Below, one piece after another: positions 43,648-52,750 of a stretch of DNA of 64,000 nucleotides. Below the pieces are notes generated by a model. The model ran no database searches. It had not been told where the DNA came from and was given only the letters and a program-made list of their open reading frames with translations. Source of the DNA: Neptunomonas marina (GTDB lineage: Bacteria; Pseudomonadota; Gammaproteobacteria; Pseudomonadales; Balneatricaceae); assembly GCF_004005935.1 (NCBI RefSeq), contig NZ_SACQ01000004.1:1-64000 (forward strand). The letters run 5' to 3'. Every line of letters starts with the position of its first letter. Position 1 is the stretch's first letter. The position numbers and the translations under genes are program-made.

Positions 43648-44289
43648 TTAATGGATTTTGATCCCTATCGGCTCCACACCATGCTTCATACCATCAAAGC
43701 AATCGCGCAGTTCACTCAGCGGTGATAAGCCGTAATCAACCGGATCAACCGGCAACTCAATCCAATCAAGCGACCAAATGCGGGTCATCAACTCATACTC
43801 ACCGATGAGCGCATCAAGGAAGATCATAACGGCTTCAGTGCGCGGATCCATCTCGAGTACTTTCGGAACATCATGCATATACACGGCAAGGTGTAGCTTG
43901 TTATCAATTGTGCGCAGGGAGTACCAATAGTCATTGAGTTCACAGATCTCATCGGCCACATTGATGTGACTAGGGATCGGATCGTAACGATGGTTAAAGG
44001 CCTTAAATTGAATACCCGCAAGACTCGGCGCAGCGCCAACTAAGCTCAGTACCGAGTGGATCGACTCAGGATAGCCATCGCAGCCGAAAATCATCTCAAT
44101 CGCGCCATCTTCAGCGTCTTTTTCGAAGTGGAACGTTAAATTGCGATCAATTTTTTGCAGCGTTTCACGATAACCACTTAGTAATGCATCCGCATCAAAC
44201 TGGTTTTCACTACGGCTGGTTAGCAGTTGATCGATGGTGTGCTCGACATGCGTCCAGAAATCTTCGATGTTTTTACGCGACTGCATCAT
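43648..44289 (-). CDS. Protein of unknown function coupled to dcd
   Basis: 213 residues, soluble, acidic, no signal. I do not recognise a family; there is a mixed alpha/beta pattern with LTFHFEKDAEDGAIEMIFGCDGYPESI and conserved-looking aromatic residues. Its ATG overlaps the dcd stop by one base (TAATG), so translation is coupled to the dCTP deaminase. A direct functional link to nucleotide metabolism is not shown by sequence. Confidence 0.65.
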   Translation of the reverse strand: MMQSRKNIEDFWTHVEHTIDQLLTSRSENQFDADALLSGYRETLQKIDRNLTFHFEKDAEDGAIEMIFGCDGYPESIHSVLSLVGAAPSLAGIQFKAFNHRYDPIPSHINVADEICELNDYWYSLRTIDNKLHLAVYMHDVPKVLEMDPRTEAVMIFLDALIGEYELMTRIWSLDWIELPVDPVDYGLSPLSELRDCFDGMKHGVEPIGIKIH

Positions 44290-44855
44290 TACGTACGTGG
44301 TACCACTACACCCGTTTGGCCTTGATACTTGCCCTGACGATCAAGATAGGAGGTTTCACACACCTCATCCGCACCAAGGAATAGCATCTGTGCAACCCCT
44401 TCATTCGCATAGATCTTCGCAGGCAAGGGTGTCGTGTTGGAGAACTCCAGCGTCACGTGGCCTTCCCACTCTGGCTCAAGCGGTGTCACGTTGACGATAA
44501 TGCCGCAACGGGCGTAGGTGCTCTTCCCTAGACAGATCGTTAGGACATCACGGGGAATATGGAAATACTCTACCGTCCGCGCGAGCGCGAAGGAGTTTGG
44601 CGGGATAATGCAAACATCCGACTGCACATCCACGAAACTGCCTTCGTCAAAATCTTTCGGATCTACAACAGAGGAGTTGATGTTCGTAAAAATTTTGAAC
44701 TCATCAGCACAGCGCACATCGTAGCCATAACTAGAGGTTCCATAAGAGATCATTGCACCCCGTTCGCTTGAGCGCACTTGGTTTGGCTCAAAAGGAGAGA
44801 TCATCTTATGTTCTTGCGCCATGCGGCGAATCCAGCTATCCGATTTAATGCCCAT
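44289..44855 (-). CDS. dcd: dCTP deaminase
   Basis: 188 residues, the normal size. It deaminates dCTP to dUTP for thymidylate synthesis. [13 protein letters not shown] at the start, [23 protein letters not shown] and [18 protein letters not shown] (catalytic Glu) are all typical. The gene is followed, with coupled translation, by an unknown gene. Confidence 0.96.
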   Translation of the reverse strand: MGIKSDSWIRRMAQEHKMISPFEPNQVRSSERGAMISYGTSSYGYDVRCADEFKIFTNINSSVVDPKDFDEGSFVDVQSDVCIIPPNSFALARTVEYFHIPRDVLTICLGKSTYARCGIIVNVTPLEPEWEGHVTLEFSNTTPLPAKIYANEGVAQMLFLGADEVCETSYLDRQGKYQGQTGVVVPRT

Positions 44856-44971
44856 TAAATGTCCTGCAACTGACGGTTAGTAAAGCGCGCGATTATAGCC
44901 TTTTTGGCAAAAAAAATCCGCATTTAAATAGCAATAAATGCGGATCTTTTCGCGTGAAAAGCTAATAAGCG

Positions 44972-45805
44972 TTAGTCATCAACCACATGGATCTGTGGCA
45001 TGGCAGGTGCCGCCTCAGCTGCGCTATCTAGTGCGCTAACAACTTCGCGGGCGATCGCTAAGTAATGCCCTGCTAACGCACCTTGTGGATCGGCAACCAC
45101 CGTCGGCTTTCCGCTATCAGCTTGCTCACGGATGGCAAGCGATAGAGGCAACGCACCCAGCTGACGAGTGTCGTATTCACGGGCGATACGCTCGCCACCA
45201 CCAGCGCCAAAAATATGCTCCTCATGGCCACAGGCGGAGCAAATATGAGTACTCATATTTTCCACCACACCAATCACAGGAATATTTACTTTACGGAACA
45301 TTTCAATACCTTTCTTGGCATCAAGCAGCGCGATATCCTGCGGCGTAGTCACCACCACAGCACCCGACAGCGCGACCTTTTGCGACAAGGTTAGCTGAAT
45401 ATCGCCAGTACCCGGCGGCATATCGATGAGCAAGTAATCCAGCTCGCCCCAAACCGTTTGAGTGATTAGCTGCTGCAGCGCTCCGCTCGCCATTGGACCA
45501 CGCCATACCATGGCGGTCTTCTCATCCACCAGCAAGCTGATCGACATGACCTTCAAGCCGTGAGCCTCCACTGGCATCATGCTGTTTTCGCTGATCTGCT
45601 CAGGACGAGTGCCCTCAGTAATACCGAGCATCATCCCCATACTCGGGCCGTAGATGTCAGCATCTAAAACCCCAACTCGATACCCTTGTGCGGCAAGAGC
45701 CAGCGCTAAGTTCGCCGTTGTCGTGGATTTGCCAACACCGCCCTTACCGGAAGCGACTGCAACAACATGTTTTACTCCGGCCAAGCCGGGCGCTGAAGAT
45801 TGCAT
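44972..45805 (-). CDS. Mrp/ApbC-type Fe-S cluster carrier ATPase, short form
   Basis: 277 residues. The deviant Walker A is GKGGVGKSTTTANLA (about 18-32), LDADIYGPSMG follows, and the bridging C-x-x-C is in THICSACGHE (about 175-180), which ligates the [4Fe-4S] cluster at the dimer interface. The N-terminal MIP18/DUF59 domain found in E. coli Mrp is absent. It helps load Fe-S clusters on target proteins. In many gammaproteobacteria mrp is next to metG; here metG is about 8 kb away on the other strand. Confidence 0.93.
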   Translation of the reverse strand: MQSSAPGLAGVKHVVAVASGKGGVGKSTTTANLALALAAQGYRVGVLDADIYGPSMGMMLGITEGTRPEQISENSMMPVEAHGLKVMSISLLVDEKTAMVWRGPMASGALQQLITQTVWGELDYLLIDMPPGTGDIQLTLSQKVALSGAVVVTTPQDIALLDAKKGIEMFRKVNIPVIGVVENMSTHICSACGHEEHIFGAGGGERIAREYDTRQLGALPLSLAIREQADSGKPTVVADPQGALAGHYLAIAREVVSALDSAAEAAPAMPQIHVVDD

Positions 45806-45898
45806 CTTTTCTCTCCTAATCAGATAAACACGCCTCTCTTAGTGAGATAGCCCGTTTACCAAATGACCAAATACCTGAGTAATTATATCAACTATTAG

Positions 45899-48800
45899 TT
45901 AGCTCTGGCTATCATCTAGAAACAGAAAGCCATCGGCATCTAAATAACCTGCTCGTCGCGTTCGGAACCAGCGCACTCCCTGCTCAATAAATATCGCGTC
46001 ATCAGCGTTGCAGTAAGGGCTCACCTGCGCACCACCGACGATGATTTCACCCACCTCTTCAGGCAGCGCCAGTTGACCATCAGGTTTTTCGATACGCACA
46101 GCCGTGCCAGGCAGCGCCATGCCCACCGAGCCTACCAGCGTGCCGCGCTGAACGCTCCACCAGCGCGTGCTCAGATAATCGGGGATATTCACCGTTGCCA
46201 CCGCAGCGACCTCTGCGCACCCAAACCCCTCTAACACGGGCTTGTGGAATCTTGCTAGAAACGCATCTTGTGCGGCGCCATCAAGCTTACCGCCGCCACA
46301 GACAACCAAACGTAGCGATGACAACATGGCAGGATGAACAGCCTCAGTGCCCAGCAAAGCTTTGGTAATATCTGGCGTCATAAAGAACAAACTAGCGCGA
46401 TGACGGGCAATGGTTTTAGCTATGGCCAGACTCTCGTGCGATTTCGTTTGATAGACAACGGATAACGGTTCCAGCCAGGGCAGAAACAGATGGGTGAGCA
46501 ACCCGTAAGCCGTTGAGAACGGCAACACACCGGCGAGCCGCTCATCTTCACGCCGATTAAGAAGGTCAAACAGCTGACGAACATTCGCCACGATATTTTG
46601 CTGGCTTAAACCAATAGATCGCCACTGACCGTCAGCACGTTGAGTGAGCGTAATAGCCGCAAGCGCTTGCGTATCAGTGGCGCTGCCAAACCAACGCACC
46701 AGCAGCTTAGTAGGCAACAAGGCCGCACCCAACATACCTATCGAGCGCCCCAACCAACCAGCTTGATCACGCACTGATTCTAGTGCCACAACAGGCAGAG
46801 CATTAAGCTGCACGGCATTCAGCCCAAGCAGTTTTAACGTGTAGTCCGACGTGATAACGCCCTCGGCGCCGCTAACAGTGATCTGCTTTTTCAACTCATC
46901 TAGGTCAGCTGTTGGATTTAGATTAGCAACCACTTTTCCCGCAAGCAGCGCCGCCATGTTAGCCAGCGCAGCCGAAACGCCTGCCGGCAGCACAATAGCT
47001 ATGCGATCACCGTCAAGACGGCGAACATATTGCGCCAGTACCAGCGCCGCAGCGAGCTGCTGATAGGCATTCAATGGCTTTGCACCTTGATCAAAACGGG
47101 CTACCACACCTCGCCAGCGTTTCATATTCTTGATAAAAAGCTCAGGAATTGCGGGCTGCTTTTCAATATAGGCTTGCCATGCCACCACCGCTAAGTGAGC
47201 GACCGCTTGCTTAACGTCTTCAGCTTTAGCGTCAGCAGATAACGGCGCGCCAAATGCGACAATCACATCTCGCTTCCATCCCGTGCGCTGGTCCGCTTGT
47301 AACGTGTCCTCCGCACGGGACCAGCGGCTGCCCCACAGGCCGCGTAGGTAGAAAGGCACAATCGCCACCCCGGTATCCGCAACGGCGCGCTCAAAGCCGC
47401 GGCGAAACTGACCAAGCTGGCCCGTATAGCTGATCGCCCCCTCAGGAAACAAGCATACGACTTCTCCTGCTTTGAGCAGCGCCTGCACCTGCTCAAGCGA
47501 TGTACGGCTGCCCTTGCCTTTGGAGATGGGGATCACGCCGAACAGATCCAAAAACCAGCGCAAGTACCAGCGCTCATAGATGGAGCGCTCCATGACAAAC
47601 CGAATCGGTCGCGGACAGGCCATCTGAATCATCGCCCAATCCAACCAACTGATATGGTTACCAAGCAGCAACATCCCTTCGCCTTCCGGTTTCAGATTGT
47701 GGAACCCTTGCACGGTTAAGCGATAGCGCTGGCGCATTAGCGCAGCAACGAGAATGCGAATAAAAGCCTCCGGCAGTAGCCAAAGCGCAACCAAGAAGAC
47801 CAGTGCAGCAATGCCGATCAACATGATCAGCAGCCAACTCGCGGGCATCTCCAGTAGTGAGAAAATCGCTGTAAGCACCAAGCCGGTCAACATCGCGATA
47901 TTCTGTAAAAAGTTGTTTCCAGCCAGCACTTTACCCAGCTTTTGCTGCGGCGCATGGAACTGAATCAGCGCGTTAAGTGGTATGGTCATCAATGCGCCAC
48001 TGAGCCCTATCAGTAAGAAATAACCACCGGCTTCTAACAACGAACCGGCTTGCGGCAACAACACTAAACCCACCAGTAAGCCCAACGCCCCTGCTGGAAT
48101 GAGACCGGTGTTGATATGGTGCGCCGACAGCCGCCCTGCCAGCACCGAGCCGAGCATAATGCCCACTCCCGCCAGCGCCATCGCGCCTTGGATATGGAAG
48201 GTATTACTAGCGCCTAACGCCACCTCCGCATACGAAGGGAAAATCGCCAGCATGATCTGGCTAATAGTCCAGAAGGAGGCCAAGCCAAGCACCGAGCGCA
48301 AAATCGCCTTAGAGCTTGTTACATAACGTAAGTTTTTCTTGAGCAACTGCCCACGGCGATACGCCGCCCAGTTGAAAGGCTCTGCCGAGTTGGGCTGTTT
48401 GCGCATCGGCAAGCGCTGCGCCAGCCATGCCTCCAGTAGCGCACCGCCCACTAGCAGCCAACCGAGCGGGGCGATGGCTTGTAGGATAGCTGCTGTTTCC
48501 CAAGTACCAGTGGCGGGTAGCCAAGCCGCGAAAAGTGTTTCAAAGAGTAATGAAAAGCTCACTATCCCGAGCAAAATCGCAACCATGGTCACCGACTGCA
48601 TCCAGCTGTTGCCTTCGCTGATATTGTCGGTACCTACCAAGTCACGGATGAAGCCATACTTCGCGGGAGAATACAGCGCGCTTTGCAACGCCAGCACAAA
48701 TGTCATGCCGAAGGCGAGCTCAAACCAGCCTTGGTAGTAACTGAGGGTAATCAGTAATGTGATTGCCACCGCACTTCTGGCGGCCCAGCGCATCACTAAC

Positions 48801-49027
48801 GGTTTCGCGAAGCGGTCCGATAGGTAGCCTGCAGGTGTTAACAAGCCGATAAAAGGCAATAATATCAGCGCATTAACAACCGCTGTCAGCATCACCTGCT
48901 CGGGGCCATCATGAGCTTTAAACAGGGTATTTTGGACAATAATTTTATGCCCTAGGTCGACAAATGCATTGATAAAAGCGACCGCCAAAAAAGCGATAAA
49001 TCCGTTAATACGCAGCAGTGCTAGCAT
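45899..49027 (-). CDS. MFS transporter-acyltransferase-AMP-binding fusion protein (LplT-Aas-like), with a decayed adenylation part
   Basis: 1042 residues in three parts. Residues 1-~420 are an LplT-like MFS transporter with 12 helices. Residues ~440-640 are a PlsC-type acyltransferase with NHISWLDW (the HX4D catalytic pair) and LFPEGAISYTG, both intact. From about 650 comes an AMP-binding (ANL) domain. In the last, the phosphate loop that is normally (S/T)SGS-TGxPKG is replaced by TLTQRADGQWRS, the usual TGD of the A8 region reads TRRAG, and the protein ends about 10 residues after FLFLDD. The ~100-residue C-terminal lid with the catalytic Lys is therefore missing. In full-length relatives this protein flips lysophospholipid inward and re-acylates it. 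Here the acyl-ACP synthetase function is doubtful. Confidence 0.85.
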   Translation of the reverse strand: MLALLRINGFIAFLAVAFINAFVDLGHKIIVQNTLFKAHDGPEQVMLTAVVNALILLPFIGLLTPAGYLSDRFAKPLVMRWAARSAVAITLLITLSYYQGWFELAFGMTFVLALQSALYSPAKYGFIRDLVGTDNISEGNSWMQSVTMVAILLGIVSFSLLFETLFAAWLPATGTWETAAILQAIAPLGWLLVGGALLEAWLAQRLPMRKQPNSAEPFNWAAYRRGQLLKKNLRYVTSSKAILRSVLGLASFWTISQIMLAIFPSYAEVALGASNTFHIQGAMALAGVGIMLGSVLAGRLSAHHINTGLIPAGALGLLVGLVLLPQAGSLLEAGGYFLLIGLSGALMTIPLNALIQFHAPQQKLGKVLAGNNFLQNIAMLTGLVLTAIFSLLEMPASWLLIMLIGIAALVFLVALWLLPEAFIRILVAALMRQRYRLTVQGFHNLKPEGEGMLLLGNHISWLDWAMIQMACPRPIRFVMERSIYERWYLRWFLDLFGVIPISKGKGSRTSLEQVQALLKAGEVVCLFPEGAISYTGQLGQFRRGFERAVADTGVAIVPFYLRGLWGSRWSRAEDTLQADQRTGWKRDVIVAFGAPLSADAKAEDVKQAVAHLAVVAWQAYIEKQPAIPELFIKNMKRWRGVVARFDQGAKPLNAYQQLAAALVLAQYVRRLDGDRIAIVLPAGVSAALANMAALLAGKVVANLNPTADLDELKKQITVSGAEGVITSDYTLKLLGLNAVQLNALPVVALESVRDQAGWLGRSIGMLGAALLPTKLLVRWFGSATDTQALAAITLTQRADGQWRSIGLSQQNIVANVRQLFDLLNRREDERLAGVLPFSTAYGLLTHLFLPWLEPLSVVYQTKSHESLAIAKTIARHRASLFFMTPDITKALLGTEAVHPAMLSSLRLVVCGGGKLDGAAQDAFLARFHKPVLEGFGCAEVAAVATVNIPDYLSTRWWSVQRGTLVGSVGMALPGTAVRIEKPDGQLALPEEVGEIIVGGAQVSPYCNADDAIFIEQGVRWFRTRRAGYLDADGFLFLDDSQS

Positions 49028-49628
49028 GACCCGACTCCTGTTGCCATCCGTTGATAAAATTCTCGATTAAGCTGGCGAGAATAGCCTGCTCGGCGGTCGT
49101 TTGCTGTAAAAACAGCTTATCTCGCAAGGTCAGCACTGCCACACCATGCACACCTCCCCAAACAGCGCGCGCAGCACAGCGTACTTGCTCGGAATCAGCA
49201 CGAGGGTTGAGGCGTGCTAACAGTACTTCGATCTCCTGAAAGAGCTGCTCTATCTGCTGACTTAACGCCTCAGGCATTGAGCAACTGCTCGCCGAGCGAT
49301 GTTCAAACAGCAGTGACCAGAGCGCGCGGTGCTGTTTTGCAAACGTGACGTAATCGCTGGCCAGCCCTGCCAACTGCTCTGCGGCACCGAGGCTCTGACG
49401 CGGCAAAAGAGCGCTATTAAGACGTTTCAGCGTACGTAAGTTAATTTGCCAATAAAGGTCATCGAGGTTAGCAAACACTTGATACAACGAACCTGCGGTG
49501 TAACCGATCCGGGTGGCTACTTTTCGTGCCGATACACCGGCAACGCCCTCCTCTATCAATAACGCTTCTGCTGCATCCAAAGCGAGCGCTTTAATTTCGT
49601 CTCGGGAGTGATCATTGCGCCTTGCCAT
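49005..49628 (-). CDS. TetR-family regulator (WHG-type C-terminal domain)
   Basis: 207 residues. The helix-turn-helix is SARKVATRIGYTAGSLYQVFANLDDLYWQ at about 33-60. The C-terminal domain carries AARAVWGGVHGVAVL, the WHG-domain signature. Its end overlaps the start of the MFS-acyltransferase fusion by 23 bases, so the two are co-transcribed. Its own promoter region holds two matching palindromes. It probably senses a fatty acyl compound or lysolipid (inference from the partner). Confidence 0.9.
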   Translation of the reverse strand: MARRNDHSRDEIKALALDAAEALLIEEGVAGVSARKVATRIGYTAGSLYQVFANLDDLYWQINLRTLKRLNSALLPRQSLGAAEQLAGLASDYVTFAKQHRALWSLLFEHRSASSCSMPEALSQQIEQLFQEIEVLLARLNPRADSEQVRCAARAVWGGVHGVAVLTLRDKLFLQQTTAEQAILASLIENFINGWQQESGHASTAAY

Positions 49629-49646
49629 ACCAGTAATTCACCTCAA

Positions 49647-49691
49647 TTAAACAGCGTTTAAAAACAACCTTAATTAAACATCGTTTAATTA
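49647..49691. promoter_or_regulatory. Twin operators TTAAAC-N3-GTTTAA
   Basis: TTAAACAGCGTTTAA at 49647-49661 and TTAAACATCGTTTAA at 49674-49688. The second extends to a 21-base near-perfect palindrome (49671-49691). The centres are 27 bases apart and the first lies 19 bases from the tetR start, so autoregulation of the tetR-fusion unit is likely. Confidence 0.8.
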
Positions 49692-49724
49692 TCAACAGTT
49701 TTATACGTCGAGGGCAAAGATCAA

Positions 49725-50150
49725 TTAGCGCCACTCGCGCATCACAACATGGGTTGTCACCGTCACATCACTGGGAAGCAACTGGTCAATTTGATAGCGC
49801 AGCTCGTGTAATTGTTGCATATCGGTGGTTTCAACGAATGCAAACAGATCAACTTCGCCACTGACACCGTGGCAACACGTCACCCCCTGCAAGCTCAATA
49901 ACTGCGCAGCAATCTCTTCACAGCGGTAACCTTTTTGTGTGACTTCAAGGTACGCCTGCACCTTTGCCTCTCCCTCAACATAGGGAGGGCGTTCAACGCG
50001 ATAGCCACGGATCTCACCCGTCTGTTCCATACGGCGAATGCGCTCCGTAACAGCTGAGCGCGATAGATTCACCCGCTCGGCGATTGCTGAAACGCTAGTG
50101 CGTGCGTTTTCGCTTAGCACCGCAAGGATCGCTTGATCAAACTTATCCAC
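49725..50150 (-). CDS. Lrp/AsnC-family regulator
   Basis: 141 residues: N-terminal helix-turn-helix (SVSAIAERVNLSRSAVTERIRRMEQTGEI) and a C-terminal RAM/AsnC ligand domain with VQAYLEVTQKGYRCEEIAAQL and GEVDLFAFVETTDMQQL. It is divergent from the YjeH-like exporter gene, and probably controls it in response to an amino acid. Confidence 0.93.
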   Translation of the reverse strand: MDKFDQAILAVLSENARTSVSAIAERVNLSRSAVTERIRRMEQTGEIRGYRVERPPYVEGEAKVQAYLEVTQKGYRCEEIAAQLLSLQGVTCCHGVSGEVDLFAFVETTDMQQLHELRYQIDQLLPSDVTVTTHVVMREWR

Positions 50151-50273
50151 TTCTTAGTTACCCAACAAAACGACAGAAAAACCCGCAAAATGACGGCAGC
50201 AACGCGCAGTTTGCAGCGCTTAAAAGCCTTAGACTGACTCGGCGTATTTATGTGAAGACACGAGAAATAAGGG

Positions 50274-51515
50274 ATGACTAGGCTAAAACAAACAATTACC
50301 CGCTGGCAAGGGATGGGGCTTATCGCAACAACGCTACTGGGTACTGGCGTTTTTATCTTGCCACAACTCACGTTAGCGGCCGCAGGCGATAAAGCGATAC
50401 TCGCATGGGGACTGCTGCTATTGGCCATTTTGCCGTTAACACAGGTTTTCGCGCAATTGGGACGACACTTCCCCCATGCCGCAGGCCCCGCTTACTTCGT
50501 CGAGCGAGCATTCTCGGCAAAAGCTGGCCGAGTCGTCGGCTTGATGTTTCTCTTTGTGGTACCGCTCGGCGCGCCTGCAGCACTGATGATCACCTTTGAG
50601 TTTTTAACGCCCATCGCGCCCCTTAATGAGGGTGAAGAGCTATTCGGACAGCTTCTGCTACTGGGAATCATCTTCATCATCAACCGCCAAGGGATTCAAC
50701 TCTCCGGCACACTGCAACTGGGCCTAACTATTGCCATCACCGGTGTGGTCATTCTGTTGTTCGTTGCGGTGGTGGCAAGCCCGCCTGCTATTCACCCAAA
50801 GCATACCGCTATACCGGGTACCTGGAGTGGCGTTATGGTTGCAGTCAGCATCGCGATTTGGAGCTTTCTAGGTATCGAGACCGCCACGCACCTGAGCGAG
50901 GAGTTTCGTGACGTACAGCGCGATTTCATGCCAGCAATGCTCATTGGTGTTGTGCTAGTTGGCCTGATCTATATGGGGTGCACCCATCTTTCCAACTTTG
51001 GCCTTGGGCAGCCGCTCGCCATTGTGGGTACCTTCGAGCAACTATTCGGCGGCGTGGGGCGTTGGGTTATCGCTTTGCTTGGATTTATCAGCGGCATCGC
51101 AACCGTAAATGTCTACTTTGCGAGCGTGGCGCGTCTTGCCTGGAGCTTCAGTTGCGAAGGCGTCCTCCCGCAGCGGCTTGCAAAGCTCAACAAACATCAA
51201 ACACCCGAAATGGCACTGATGAGCTTTCTGTTGATCTCGGCGGGTGTACTGCTGCTAAGCCACCTGTTGGCCTTACCCTATACAGCGATGATGCAGTGGG
51301 TGAACGGTGTTTTTGTTCTGGTTTACATCGCGAGTATGCTGGCCGCATGGCGTTTACTGCCACAAGCTAACCGGCTGTGGATCACTCTCGGTCTGCTTGC
51401 TTGCCTGCTCTTTATCATTAGCTTAGGTGCAGCCATGATCTATGCCGCACTTCTGTTAGCCACAACTGGATTATGGGTATCGCGCCAGCCCAACAAGGCT
51501 ACACAAGCGTCATAA
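50274..51515 (+). CDS. yjeH: Amino-acid exporter of the YjeH type (APC superfamily)
   Basis: 413 residues with about 12 predicted helices. The N-terminus WQGMGLIATTLLGTGVFILPQL and the second-half SIAIWSFLGIETATHLSEEF are close to E. coli YjeH, an exporter of L-methionine and branched-chain amino acids. The gene is divergent from an Lrp-family regulator, as expected for a regulated amino-acid exporter. The exact substrate is not determined by sequence. Confidence 0.85.
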   Translation: MTRLKQTITRWQGMGLIATTLLGTGVFILPQLTLAAAGDKAILAWGLLLLAILPLTQVFAQLGRHFPHAAGPAYFVERAFSAKAGRVVGLMFLFVVPLGAPAALMITFEFLTPIAPLNEGEELFGQLLLLGIIFIINRQGIQLSGTLQLGLTIAITGVVILLFVAVVASPPAIHPKHTAIPGTWSGVMVAVSIAIWSFLGIETATHLSEEFRDVQRDFMPAMLIGVVLVGLIYMGCTHLSNFGLGQPLAIVGTFEQLFGGVGRWVIALLGFISGIATVNVYFASVARLAWSFSCEGVLPQRLAKLNKHQTPEMALMSFLLISAGVLLLSHLLALPYTAMMQWVNGVFVLVYIASMLAAWRLLPQANRLWITLGLLACLLFIISLGAAMIYAALLLATTGLWVSRQPNKATQAS

Positions 51516-51540
51516 AAAACGCGGCCATTGCCGCGTTCTT
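51514..51540. terminator. Terminator between yjeH-like gene and trmA
   Basis: AACGCGGC-CATT-GCCGCGTT; the plus-strand tail is TTCTTCATT, and the minus strand is followed by a six-T run, so it works best for trmA. Confidence 0.65.
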
Positions 51541-51542
51541 CA

Positions 51543-52631
51543 TTAGCGTTTTGTTAGATAAACGCCACACTCGAGGTGATGGGTATAGGGGAACTGGTCG
51601 AACACCGCAAAGCGCTCGACTTTGTGGGTGCGACAGATGGTTTCCAGATTGCTATAAAGCGTGTCAGGGTTACAGCTGATGTAAACAATATTGTCGTACT
51701 CTGTCACCTGCTCGATTGTGCCGTCATCAAGGCCTGCGCGCGGTGGGTCAACCAAAACCGTCGAGAACTCACAAGAATCTAACTCAAGCCCTGCCACTTT
51801 ACGCGTCTCTTTCTTGCCTTGCAGCACAAGCGTGAGGTCTTCTGAAGGCATACGCAGAATATCGAGGTTCTCAATATTATTAGACTCAATATTCTCTTGT
51901 GCAGCACGCACTGATGTTTTGGAAATCTCCGTTGCGACAACACGACGGAAATTCTGCGCTAATGGGATCGTAAAGTTGCCATTACCGCAGTAGAACTCAA
52001 CCAAATCACCGCCTGCATCTTGAGTCACATCAAGCGCCCAGCGGATCATGTCACGGCACACTTCACCGTTTGGTTGGGTGAAGCTATTTTCAACCTGTTT
52101 GTAGGTATAGGTGCGCCCGTTGATCTCCATCTTTTCCATAACGAAGTCGCGCTCCAGCACCACTTTCTTTTTACGTGAGCGCCCCACCACATCGATGTTG
52201 AAGCGCGAGCGCAGCAGTTGCACTTGCTCTTCCCATGCCTCATCAATCGGACGATGATAAAGCAAACTAACCAACAGCTCGCCAGATAAGGTGCTCAAGA
52301 AGTCAATTTGAAACAGCTTAAAACGCAGATCTCTGTTGTCACGAATGACATCCAACAGCTCGAACATCACATTGCGAATCGGTAGCGCCACCATTTCACA
52401 TTCGTCGAGACGCACTGGATTGCGGTTATCACCCGGCTCAAACATAACGTAGTAAAGATCATCACCATCATGCCAAACACGGAACTCTGCACGTAAGCGG
52501 TAATGCTTCTTGGGCGATGCAAACGACTCTATCTGAGGAGGTTCAAACGCTGCAAAGCGAGCTTGGATATCCGCCACTTTTTCTGACAAAAGAGCATCGT
52601 ATTGATCGGGTCGAATATCGGGAAGCGCCAT
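51543..52631 (-). CDS. trmA: tRNA (uracil-5)-methyltransferase
   Basis: 362 residues. It makes m5U54 in the T-loop of tRNA (and m5U341 of tmRNA in E. coli). The AdoMet motif LVEFYCGNGNFTIPLA is at about 215-230, DPPRAGLD comes next, and the catalytic Cys is in YISCNPDTL (about 320). The N-terminal PKKHYRLRAEFRVWHDGDDLYYVMF matches the TrmA-specific RNA-binding region. There is no 4Fe-4S cluster motif, unlike RlmD. Confidence 0.96.
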   Translation of the reverse strand: MALPDIRPDQYDALLSEKVADIQARFAAFEPPQIESFASPKKHYRLRAEFRVWHDGDDLYYVMFEPGDNRNPVRLDECEMVALPIRNVMFELLDVIRDNRDLRFKLFQIDFLSTLSGELLVSLLYHRPIDEAWEEQVQLLRSRFNIDVVGRSRKKKVVLERDFVMEKMEINGRTYTYKQVENSFTQPNGEVCRDMIRWALDVTQDAGGDLVEFYCGNGNFTIPLAQNFRRVVATEISKTSVRAAQENIESNNIENLDILRMPSEDLTLVLQGKKETRKVAGLELDSCEFSTVLVDPPRAGLDDGTIEQVTEYDNIVYISCNPDTLYSNLETICRTHKVERFAVFDQFPYTHHLECGVYLTKR

Positions 52632-52750
52632 GGAACAACCTCAAAAGCTTGGTAAATAAGAGAGCGAGGCATTCTAGCAGTACGAAGAAGTGGGTCAACC
52701 GCTGTTGCTACGCCGGCACATATTAAACCGGCACAACAGCAGCCGTCGTG

